In this document: positions 1 to 5,633 of the stretch, piece after piece
How the letters are laid out: every line of letters begins with the position of its first letter
Numbering within the stretch: the stretch's first letter is position 1
Assembly (NCBI GenBank): GCA_025356615.1
Contig: JANXSH010001201.1
Span: forward strand, 1-8,125
DNA: 8,125 nucleotides
Reading direction: 5' to 3'
DNA from: Planctomycetia bacterium
Lineage (GTDB): Bacteria > Planctomycetota > Planctomycetia > Gemmatales > Gemmataceae
The notes under the pieces: model-generated
The model's input: the letters and a program-made list of their open reading frames with translations, nothing else
Databases searched by the model: none
What the model was told of the DNA's origin: nothing
Program-made: the position numbers and the translations under genes

Positions 1-188
1 TCGAAGGCGGAACCCTTGCGCTCGGAGTAGGCCTTCTCGCAGGTGCGGCAGTAGACCATGCGGATTCGCTGGTCGCGGCCGCTCCAGCCGCGGAAATAAA
101 CGTTGCCATGACCGCGTTTGCCGTGGTCGGGGCAGTCGGAATTGTGGCAGAAGCAGTGCTCGATGGGGAGGCTGGATGGTTCGGCCAT
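1..188 (-). CDS. IS1-type transposase, N-terminal part (runs off the window)
   Basis: The minus-strand frame opening at 188 is uninterrupted to the window edge and gives 62 visible residues. It shows a zinc-binding layout: Cys12, Cys14, Cys19 and His22, then Cys47 and Cys50 in YCRTCEKAYSERKGSAF. A Cys cluster, a short basic linker, a CxxC pair and an 'F/YSERKG' segment match the N-terminal zinc-finger DNA-binding region of IS1-like transposases, which is normally followed by a helix-turn-helix and a DDE catalytic domain; those parts lie outside the window. The start at 188 has an AAGGG Shine-Dalgarno-like sequence about 8 bases upstream (GTCAAGGGTTTGCGTC). I cannot see the catalytic residues or the element's terminal repeats, so whether the element is intact is unknown. 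It lies just downstream of the DUF433 gene, in the position where a toxin partner would be expected. The family call is from recognised motif spacing, not a search. Confidence 0.7.
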   Translation of the reverse strand, partial: MAEPSSLPIEHCFCHNSDCPDHGKRGHGNVYFRGWSGRDQRIRMVYCRTCEKAYSERKGSAF

Positions 189-295
189 GACGCAAACCCT
201 TGACGTATCTACTCGCTGGGGTACGATTCCCTCTACCGTGTTCTATACAGGCTGTTCGCCCGTCAAGCCCACCACCTAGTGCTATGCACTCCTGC

Positions 296-565
296 TTACT
301 CTTCGAGGGAAACCGCAGCCCGTGTTCCTCTGCCTGTCGACTTCATCGTCACGGTCCCGCAATACCCTACCGCCCCCACGTCAGCAAGGGATAGCGGGGT
401 GACGAAGTAGTCGAGTAACTCCGCGTCGGCCTTTCCCAGCCTGCTCGCCACGACAAGCGACCAGACCGGAATCCGTGTATAGCCGATGCAGGCATCTCCG
501 CCACAGACGTTGGGGGTCTTTTGGATGTAGCTCTGTTCGGTGTGGAGAACTTCCGTCGAAGTCAT
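296..565 (-). CDS. DUF433 family (VapB-like antitoxin type), C-terminus apparently frameshifted
   Basis: This 89-residue protein carries the DUF433 hallmark near residues 13-45: SYIQKTPNVCGGDACIGYTR followed by IPVWSLV and SRLGKADAELL. DUF433 proteins are small winged-helix-like proteins, many of them predicted antitoxins paired with a PIN-like (DUF5615) toxin. The family pattern holds to about residue 69 (ADVGAVGYC), then the frame turns into unrelated sequence ending TRAAVSLEE. In the adjacent frame the same bases read RDRDDEVDRQRN, which matches the usual DUF433 ending (RDHPDEIDRQ type). One missing base near 356-360 would explain this; the repaired frame would stop at 283-285. The start at 565 has AAAGGA about 11 bases upstream. 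No DUF5615-like toxin follows; a transposase begins about 110 bases further on. It may be a decaying antitoxin, or the missing base may be a sequencing error. Confidence 0.72.
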   Translation of the reverse strand: MTSTEVLHTEQSYIQKTPNVCGGDACIGYTRIPVWSLVVASRLGKADAELLDYFVTPLSLADVGAVGYCGTVTMKSTGRGTRAAVSLEE

Positions 566-613
566 AAGACCGCCCGTCCTTTCGGATAATCGAGGACCGT
601 ATTCGCCTCGTCC

Positions 614-642
614 ATTCTACGTCGTGCAAATAATACAAACAA
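614..642 (-). promoter_or_regulatory. Candidate sigma-70-like promoter for the DUF433 gene
   Basis: On the minus strand TTGTTT (637-642) and TAGAAT (614-619) are separated by exactly 17 bases. The -10 box matches five of six consensus bases and the -35 box three of six. Transcription would start near 607, leaving a leader of about 40 bases before the ATG at 565. The site sits in the 135-base divergent gap between DUF433 and acetate kinase, which is more AT-rich than its surroundings. Promoter consensus in planctomycetes is poorly defined, so this is a pattern match only. Confidence 0.3.
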
Positions 643-700
643 TCGCCGATCTCGCCTGGCAACTCGCCCCGACGCACAGACGAACGCCAAGGGAGTCCCC

Positions 701-1804
701 ATGCGAATCCTCGTCCTGAACCCCGGAAGCGCGACGCTCAAGTTCCGCCTCCTCGAACTGAGCGGCAAGGAGGCGCGCGTCATCACGTCGGGCCTCACCG
801 ACCACCTCGCGGGAGAATCGACCTCCCAGGCCGCCGCCGATGTCATTGGTCGGTGCCGCGATCAGAACATCAACGCGGTCGGATGTCGCGTCGTCCACGG
901 GGGCGAACGCTTCGCGGTGCCGACGCTCGTCACCGTAGAAGTGAGGGCCGCCATCCGCGACCTGGGCCGGCTCGCGCCGCTCCACAACCCTGTCGCCGCC
1001 GATGTCCTCGACGGCGTGGAGAAGGCTCTACCGGGCGTACCCGTTGTCGCGGTGTTCGATACGTCGTTTCACCGCACGATCCCCGACCGGGCCGCCCTCT
1101 ACGCCTTGCCCTTGGAGTTGTCGCGCGGCAAGGGTTTGCGACGCTACGGGGCGCATGGAACGAGCCACCAGTATGTCGCGGGCAGGCTGAGCGCGCAAAC
1201 AGGCAAGAGCAAGTTCATCACCTGCCACCTGGGCAACGGCGCGAGTGTTTGCGCCATCCGCGACGGTCGGAGCGTCGATACGAGCATGGGACTGACCCCG
1301 CTCGCGGGGCTTGTCATGGGGACGCGCTCGGGCGACATCGATCCGTCGCTGGTGCTGCACCTGCTCCGCGCCGAGGGCATGAGCGTCGGCGAGGTGGACG
1401 ACCTGCTCAACCGCCGGAGCGGCTTGCTGGGCGTCGGCGGATTCGCGGACATGCGAGAACTGGCGAAGGCGGAAGCCGCCGGGGACGACCGGGCGTGGCT
1501 GGCGATCGAGATGTTCGTCTACCGGATCTTGCACTTCATCGGTGCCTACGCCGCCGCGCTCGAGGGCGTGGACGCCATCGCGTTCACCGGCGGCATCGGC
1601 GAACACTCCGCCGAGGTGCGGCGGCGCGTCGTCGAGGCGCTCGGCTGGCTCGGCGCAAGGCTCGACGGAGCGGCGAATCAGACGGCGAACCCGGCCGAGA
1701 CGCGGATCAGCACCGCAGACTCGGCCGTCCAGGTTTGGGTGATCCCGACGGACGAAGAAGGGATCATCGCGCGGGCGACGGCGGACTTGTTGTCCGCGTC
1801 GTGA
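701..1804 (+). CDS. ackA: Acetate kinase
   Basis: Acetate kinase interconverts acetate plus ATP with acetyl phosphate plus ADP in the cytoplasm. The 367-residue product carries the ASKHA-fold acetokinase signatures in order: VLNPGSATLKF (5-15), CRVVHGGERF (62-71), APLHNP (92-97), VAVFDTSFHRTIP (116-128), RRYGAHGTSHQYV (147-159), CHLGNGASVCAI (175-186), VDTSMGLTPLAG and MGTRSGDIDP (192-215), GLLGVGGFADMR (241-252), AFTGGIGEHSAEVR (294-307) and IPTDEEGIIA (348-357). Counterparts of the residues studied in the Methanosarcina thermophila enzyme are present: Asn7, Arg63, Asp120, His152, Arg209 and a Glu at 352 or 353. The protein is about 30-40 residues shorter than the E. coli and archaeal enzymes, but no catalytic motif is lost. 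The ATG at 701 has AAGGGAG five bases upstream. No phosphotransacetylase or phosphoketolase gene is visible nearby. It runs opposite to all its neighbours and ends one base from the lipoprotein gene. Confidence 0.96.
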   Translation: MRILVLNPGSATLKFRLLELSGKEARVITSGLTDHLAGESTSQAAADVIGRCRDQNINAVGCRVVHGGERFAVPTLVTVEVRAAIRDLGRLAPLHNPVAADVLDGVEKALPGVPVVAVFDTSFHRTIPDRAALYALPLELSRGKGLRRYGAHGTSHQYVAGRLSAQTGKSKFITCHLGNGASVCAIRDGRSVDTSMGLTPLAGLVMGTRSGDIDPSLVLHLLRAEGMSVGEVDDLLNRRSGLLGVGGFADMRELAKAEAAGDDRAWLAIEMFVYRILHFIGAYAAALEGVDAIAFTGGIGEHSAEVRRRVVEALGWLGARLDGAANQTANPAETRISTADSAVQVWVIPTDEEGIIARATADLLSAS

Positions 1805-1805
1805 G

Positions 1806-2042
1806 TCACTCGCGCGGCTGATTGCCGACGCGCCGGAGCTTCTCGTACTCGAGCTCGGTGCGGAGGGCCTTCGCGCAGTCACCGGCGTTGCGTTCATTCA
1901 CCTGATCTTCCGTCACGATCGGCGGTGCTTGCTCGACCACGGGCACGGGGGCCGGCACCGGCGCGGGCCGCATGAAGTCCATCGGGAAGCAGCCGCTCGA
2001 GCCGAGCGCTAGCAGAAGGAAAGTCAGTACGATCCGCTTCAT
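1806..2042 (-). CDS. Small proline-rich lipoprotein, function unknown
   Basis: The 78-residue product starts with a lipoprotein-type signal: basic MKR, a hydrophobic run (IVLTFLLLALG) and SSGC with Cys18 as the likely lipidated residue. The lipobox is imperfect because Ser rather than Leu stands at -3. The mature part is about 61 residues, with a Pro/Val/Ala-rich linker (APVPAPVPVVEQAPP) followed by a charged helix-like tail containing one more Cys (NERNAGDCAKALRTELEYEK). It probably tethers to a membrane facing the periplasm. The ATG overlaps the stop codon of the upstream exported protein (ATGA) and the Shine-Dalgarno GGAGGTGA lies inside that upstream gene, so the two are translationally coupled. 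I do not recognise a named family. Its stop codon is one base from the acetate kinase stop, so any terminator must lie within coding sequence. Confidence 0.75.
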   Translation of the reverse strand: MKRIVLTFLLLALGSSGCFPMDFMRPAPVPAPVPVVEQAPPIVTEDQVNERNAGDCAKALRTELEYEKLRRVGNQPRE

Positions 2043-2608
2043 CGGTCACCTCCACGCGACTGGGCCGCACGCTCCAACGATTCGGGCGTCAGGCCTCGAT
2101 ACTTCGAACCGCCGGGCGATGCGCCGCGGATCGCCTCTCCGCTGTCGCCGATGGCGTTGCCCCGGTCGAGAGCGTCCGGGCGTGGGACGGCCGTCGCGAC
2201 TCCGGAGACTCGCCCCGACTCTTGCTGAAACACCTGCTGGGCCATCTCCTCAAGGCGGATCGCCTCGTCGGCGAGGCTCGCGTCGTTCGTTTCCATCGCG
2301 ATCTCGCGCAACCGATCGATAACCGCCTGCCGTCGGGCGAAGGCGTTGTTCAGTCGCTGGAACTGGTTGTTCTTGTCGTCAGTCGTCACCGACGCAGGCA
2401 CAGGGGCGACCGCCCCTTTCGCCTTCTCCCCCTTGGGATCCTCGCCTTTGAGCTTCATCGGCTTGTCGGAGCCGCCGAACCAGGTGCTCCAAAAAGGCGG
2501 CGTCTCGGCGAGATCCTTCTTGACGCCCGCCGGCTGGGCGAGGCCGACCGCCCCGGTCAACGCGACGACACCCAGCGCAATAGCCCACTTCTTCCAAAGT
2601 CCGCGCAT
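2039..2608 (-). CDS. Exported protein with helical central region, function unknown
   Basis: I chose the ATG at 2608 because a strong purine-rich ribosome site (GGGGAGGGGGG) ends three bases upstream and the protein then opens directly with a signal peptide. An in-frame GTG at 2674 would add 22 residues in front of that signal and is unlikely. The 189-residue product has MRGLWKKWAIALGVVALTG as n- and h-regions, with probable cleavage after GLA (residue 24). A low-complexity Lys/Gly/Pro linker (about 45-75) leads to a charged helical stretch at about 80-130 with REIAMETNDASLADEAIRLE, heptad-like and possibly coiled coil, and then a Gly/Arg/Ser-rich tail. It stops in the ATGA overlap with the lipoprotein gene, which suggests the two products act together in the envelope. 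A weak promoter-like pair lies upstream on the minus strand: TGGACA (2750-2755) and CATACG (2727-2732), 17 bases apart. No function can be named. Confidence 0.72.
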   Translation of the reverse strand: MRGLWKKWAIALGVVALTGAVGLAQPAGVKKDLAETPPFWSTWFGGSDKPMKLKGEDPKGEKAKGAVAPVPASVTTDDKNNQFQRLNNAFARRQAVIDRLREIAMETNDASLADEAIRLEEMAQQVFQQESGRVSGVATAVPRPDALDRGNAIGDSGEAIRGASPGGSKYRGLTPESLERAAQSRGGDR

Positions 2609-2772
2609 GTTCCCCCCTCCCCATGCCAACCCGTAACGACGACCCGCGATGGTGACGACTCCCCAAGTCGGCACGCCGCGATGCGGTCGGCGATCTTCTT
2701 TCCGCTGCGTGATGTGAGAGGGCGTGCGTATGCCAGAGTCGCGGCACGATGTCCAGAGCAGATTTCACGAAA

Positions 2773-3594
2773 TTACGTCGGCGGCAACCCGGTGCGGACG
2801 ACCTCGGCCCCGAAGTAGACGATCTGCGCGGAGTAATAGACCCACGCCAGGAACACCACGAGCGACCCCGCCGCGCCGAAGGCCGATGCCAAATTCACGA
2901 AGGCGAGGTAGTAGCCGATGCCCATCTTGCCGAGGGCGAAAAGGATCGCGCTGGTGAAGGCCCCGCTGACCAGCCGCGTGTAGCGTAGTCGTCCGTCGGA
3001 CATGAAGCGGTAGGTGAACAGGAAGAGCAGCGTCAGCAGGAGGACCGAGACGAAGAAGTCCAGCAGCGGGCCGCTCCAGCCGAAGCCGGGCAGCATCGCC
3101 TCCCAGATCGGGTGCAGGATCGGCATCGTGGCGCTGACGAGCAGCAGGACGATGAGGAAGGCACACGTCACGAAGACCATGACGAGGGAGAGCAGGTAGG
3201 TCCGCGCCAGGCCGACGAAGAAGCCCTCCTCGCGCGGCTTCAGCCGCCAGATGCGGTGCAAGGAAGTCCGCAGGCTCGAGAACATGCCCGTCGCGCCGAA
3301 CACCAGGGACAGCACGCCGACGATCGACGCGGACGCCTTCGCGTGCTTGCCGGCGAGGCTCTCGAGCATCCCCTTCACGGTCTCGGCGGTCTCGGGGTCC
3401 ACCTCTTCGCGGATCTGCGCCACCAGGCGGTCGCGCGTCTCCGCTTCTCCGTACAGCGTGCCGATGACGCTGATGGCGATCATCAGCAGGGGCGCGAGCG
3501 AGAACAGCGTGTAGTAGGCCAGCGCCGCCCCCATCTGCGCGGCCTGGTCTTCCGCCCATCCTGTGCCCGCCGCCCTCAGTCTTCCGACGATCAT
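2773..3594 (-). CDS. YihY/virulence factor BrkB family membrane protein
   Basis: The 273-residue inner-membrane protein shows the family's six helices at about 24-46, 88-104, 130-155, 176-194, 208-230 and 240-262. Family landmarks are the N-terminal AAQMGAALAYYTLFSLAPLL (helix 1), FGATGMFSSLRTSLHRIW (about 99-116), and the C-terminal SAFGAAGSLVVFLAWVYYSA with IVYFGAEV (about 237-265). Members were once called ribonuclease BN by mistake; the true biochemical role is unsettled, with BrkB linked to serum resistance in Bordetella and others proposed as transporters. The ATG at 3594 is preferred. An in-frame ATG at 3699 would add 35 Pro/Arg-rich residues encoded across a hairpin-containing spacer, which does not look like protein. 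The ribosome site at 3594 is weak (AGAAAGAA). Neighbours give no functional hint. The gene stops 164 bases ahead of the exported-protein gene. Confidence 0.92.
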   Translation of the reverse strand: MIVGRLRAAGTGWAEDQAAQMGAALAYYTLFSLAPLLMIAISVIGTLYGEAETRDRLVAQIREEVDPETAETVKGMLESLAGKHAKASASIVGVLSLVFGATGMFSSLRTSLHRIWRLKPREEGFFVGLARTYLLSLVMVFVTCAFLIVLLLVSATMPILHPIWEAMLPGFGWSGPLLDFFVSVLLLTLLFLFTYRFMSDGRLRYTRLVSGAFTSAILFALGKMGIGYYLAFVNLASAFGAAGSLVVFLAWVYYSAQIVYFGAEVVRTGLPPT

Positions 3595-3621
3595 GGCGAT
3601 TCTTTCTTTCTGCTGACGCTG

Positions 3622-3637
3622 CCCCTCGTGAGAGGGG
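3622..3637. repeat. Perfect inverted repeat (hairpin) ahead of the YihY gene
   Basis: CCCCTC, a four-base loop GTGA and GAGGGG form a perfect six-pair GC-rich stem; read on the plus strand the loop fits the GNRA tetraloop pattern. It lies 28 bases upstream of the chosen YihY start. On the minus strand it is not followed by a T run, so it is not a classical terminator; it could be an mRNA leader structure or a small interspersed palindrome. A second, weaker stem (TGCCGA at 3679-3684 with TCGGCA at 3693-3698) sits further upstream in the same gap. Confidence 0.45.
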
Positions 3638-3715
3638 GGCGGAGGTTTTCGTGTCCATCTCCTCAACGGGACCCGTGGTGCCGAGCCGGAGTTCGGCATT
3701 ACGGGCCGAGACGCC

Positions 3716-4615
3716 TCATTTCCACGTTCCCTCGCACCACAGTCGATACTCTTTCGCCGCCATCAGCTGTCGCCGTAATGCCTGGCGATCGAGCGCTTCA
3801 TACGCGGAGTCGAGTAGGTCGTACACCGCCGGATATTCGCGTGCCCAGCACCACAGGTCGTGCCCCAACTTCAGGGCCGCGCCGGGGTAACGCTTTACTA
3901 TATCCCTGGCCTCCCCTATCAAACATTCAACTTCTTCTCGGTCGAGTTCCACCCTGCCGGACCCTCGCTGTCGTCCGAAGGGGTCGCTCATCAGAGCGCG
4001 GTATTGCCATCGTGTAACCACGACGCCCAAGTCACTGAATGTCTCGGCCCCCGGCTTGCGTCTACTCTTCCTGCCGTACTTGGACTCGTATTTCGCCCCG
4101 ACTTGTGGTCGGTCGCCGCCCCAAAATCGGCCGAGCGTCCGGCGGATCGTTTCGAGTTTCCCTTGCTGCTTCCGGGCGTAGTCGGCCTCGTCTCCTTCCA
4201 GCATCTCCTCGAAGTGTTCCTCGGAACGTTCGATCCGCAACCGGACAGCTCCGAAGATGTCGTCGCCCGCGTTATCGTGCTGGAACGTGTCGGAGTGCCA
4301 GTACGACGCAACGATTGGGTCCGTGCGCTCTGGGTCGTCGAAGAAGTAGCCCCAATGCAAGCCATCCGTTAAGCCGGTGAAGAGGGTGACGAACTCTGGC
4401 AGATCGTAGTAGTAGCGATCCTCCCACCCCGGATTTTCGGGCCGCTCCTCCGCCGGATTGCCCGCTGCCACGTCGAATGGATGGGCCGGGGCCATGTCGG
4501 TGACATTTTCGAGCAGCCCTCTCGGCAACTCGGCGAGAAACTCCCGGAAGCGGAAGAAGTCTTCCGGGAAATCGAAGCCGTAGAAGTCGCGTATCCGCTG
4601 CTCGGGGCTGGACAT
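3716..4615 (-). CDS. HPF1-like protein (DUF2228, 'ADP-ribosylation family protein')
   Basis: The 299-residue cytoplasmic protein resembles animal HPF1, the factor that completes the PARP1 active site and directs ADP-ribosylation to serine. Matching segments are: IRDFYGFDFPEDFFRFREFL (8-27) to the HPF1 'hYkLslPEDFYhFWkF' region; HPFDVAAG (45-52) to GPYDILAG; DRYYYDLPEFVTLFTG (66-81) to WRFYYDPPEFQTIIIG; LHWGYFFDDP (86-95) to YHMGYFRDSP; DDIFGAVRL (118-126) to DNVFAAVKL; and LKLGHDLWCWA (248-258) to LELGMDLFCYG. Tyr205-Arg206 (WQYRAL) aligns with the HPF1 Tyr-Arg239 region. Aligned without gaps back from the GAALKLG segment, the HPF1 catalytic pair Asp283-Glu284 falls on Val240-Lys241, so the donated glutamate appears absent. 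A basic stretch (GRKSRRKPGA) is at 181-190. The ATG at 4615 has AGGGA upstream. The gene looks less GC-rich than its neighbours, which may hint at transfer. The bacterial role is unknown; no PARP, macrodomain or ADP-ribosyl hydrolase is visible nearby. Confidence 0.8.
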   Translation of the reverse strand: MSSPEQRIRDFYGFDFPEDFFRFREFLAELPRGLLENVTDMAPAHPFDVAAGNPAEERPENPGWEDRYYYDLPEFVTLFTGLTDGLHWGYFFDDPERTDPIVASYWHSDTFQHDNAGDDIFGAVRLRIERSEEHFEEMLEGDEADYARKQQGKLETIRRTLGRFWGGDRPQVGAKYESKYGRKSRRKPGAETFSDLGVVVTRWQYRALMSDPFGRQRGSGRVELDREEVECLIGEARDIVKRYPGAALKLGHDLWCWAREYPAVYDLLDSAYEALDRQALRRQLMAAKEYRLWCEGTWK

Positions 4616-4684
4616 CCGCGTCCCTCATCGTTGTCGGGTGTCAGTCGTCGTAACAGAAGTCGGTCCGACGAGCCGAACCAGCGC

Positions 4685-5569
4685 CTACTTCTCCCTCAAC
4701 CACCCCACCATCTTTTTCGTCACGAACTCTGGCTTGTCACGATGAACCCAGTGCCCCGCGCCGGGGACGGTAATCAGCGTCAGGTCTTTCTCCACCCACT
4801 TCCATGTATCGTTCAATGCTCCCGGCAAGAGGGCCGTGTCATCCAGCCCGTGGAACATGAGGACGGGGCACTTCACCGGAGGCAGCTTTCCCGCTGCCTT
4901 GTACGGCTCGCGGGGATAGTTCGCTTTGTAATAGTTGAGCATCCCTTCCATCGAGGAGCGCCTCAACGCTTCCAGATACTTCTTCTTCGCCTCCGGCTCC
5001 TTGACCCAGGCCACCAGCTTTTCCGGCTCGATGGATTTGGCCGCATCGGGCTTTTGGAACCGGCGTGCATAGGCGCTGCTCTTGCGCTGTTCGGGGTTGT
5101 TGGCCAGTTCGCGCATCAGCCCGTTGGGGTGAGGTAAATTGAGGATGATGAGGCGATCGACCTTTTCGGGATGGCTCATCGCGAAGGCCCAGGCTATCGC
5201 TCCGCCCCAGTCGTGGCCGACGAGGACCATCTTCTCCTTCTCGAAGTGCGCGAGGACGGCCCCGACATCGCCGACCAGCTTGTCCATCTTGTAGTTGTCG
5301 ACGCCTTCCGGTTTGTCGCTCTTGTTGTAACCGCGCAGATCGATGGCCACGACTTGGAAATGCTTGGCAAGGGCCGGTATCTGGTCGCGCCAAGTGTAGT
5401 GGTAGTCCGGGAAGCCATGCAGCAACACCAGCAGCGGCCCCTTTCCGGCAGTGACGTAGTGGATCTTCACGCCGTTCGAGTCGATGAATCCCGATTTTCC
5501 GATGTCCTCGGCGAGCATCGGCGAACTGGTGGTGAGGAGGAGAAGGGTCATCGGCATGTAAAGTCGCAT
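4685..5569 (-). CDS. Exported alpha/beta hydrolase, epoxide hydrolase-like
   Basis: The 294-residue product opens with a signal peptide (MRLYMPMTLLLLTTSSPMLA, likely cleaved before Glu21) and then a complete alpha/beta-hydrolase fold. Landmarks are LVLLHGFPDYHYTWR (47-61; HGFP is the oxyanion motif), VVAIDLRGYNKSDKP (73-87), LVGHDWGGAIAW (116-127) with Asp120 as nucleophile, FHGLDDTALLPG (239-250) holding the likely acidic residue, and GAGHWVH (270-276) with His273 as catalytic base. An Asp nucleophile in GHDWGG with HGFP is typical of epoxide hydrolases and haloalkane dehalogenases. A lid Tyr in MLNYYKANYP (about 213-214) favours epoxide hydrolase, which opens epoxides to diols through an alkyl-enzyme ester. 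I start at 5569 because this places the signal peptide at the N-terminus; an in-frame ATG at 5665 would run back into the DUF1501 gene. The ribosome site is weak (AAGAGAA). It lies 64 bases downstream of DUF1501 and may be co-transcribed. The substrate is not evident. Confidence 0.9.
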   Translation of the reverse strand: MRLYMPMTLLLLTTSSPMLAEDIGKSGFIDSNGVKIHYVTAGKGPLLVLLHGFPDYHYTWRDQIPALAKHFQVVAIDLRGYNKSDKPEGVDNYKMDKLVGDVGAVLAHFEKEKMVLVGHDWGGAIAWAFAMSHPEKVDRLIILNLPHPNGLMRELANNPEQRKSSAYARRFQKPDAAKSIEPEKLVAWVKEPEAKKKYLEALRRSSMEGMLNYYKANYPREPYKAAGKLPPVKCPVLMFHGLDDTALLPGALNDTWKWVEKDLTLITVPGAGHWVHRDKPEFVTKKMVGWLREK

Positions 5570-5633
5570 GGGAGGGTTCTCTTGATGGATCTCTAGCAAA
5601 AACGATGTTACCGCATCTACGAGCCTGCTCGGC

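Noticed and set aside
200..394. Short plus-strand frame (LAGVRFPLP...) with a stretch, GGGGTACGATTCCCTC, resembling a tRNA T-arm
   Set aside because: The loop differs from the TTCRA consensus and no matching 5' acceptor strand, D-arm or anticodon arm lies within 75 bases upstream, which is transposase coding sequence. At best it is a remnant, more likely chance.
381..677. Minus-strand frame of 98 codons overlapping DUF433
   Set aside because: This is the +1 frame of the DUF433 region for most of its length and shows no pattern of its own.
853..1821. Plus-strand frame of 322 codons inside acetate kinase
   Set aside because: Arg/Gly/Pro-rich translation is typical of an out-of-frame reading of a high-GC gene; the overlapping frame is acetate kinase with all motifs.
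2609..2674. Upstream GTG start extending the exported protein by 22 residues
   Set aside because: It would bury the signal peptide behind a non-hydrophobic extension, and the best ribosome site is directly ahead of the ATG at 2608.
2765..3658. Minus-strand frame of 297 codons overlapping the YihY gene
   Set aside because: It is extremely Arg-rich with no hydrophobic segments, while the adjacent frame gives a proper six-helix membrane protein.
4481..5137. Plus-strand open frame of 218 codons across the HPF1-like and hydrolase genes
   Set aside because: It is antisense to two recognised genes and their spacer and has no domain signature.
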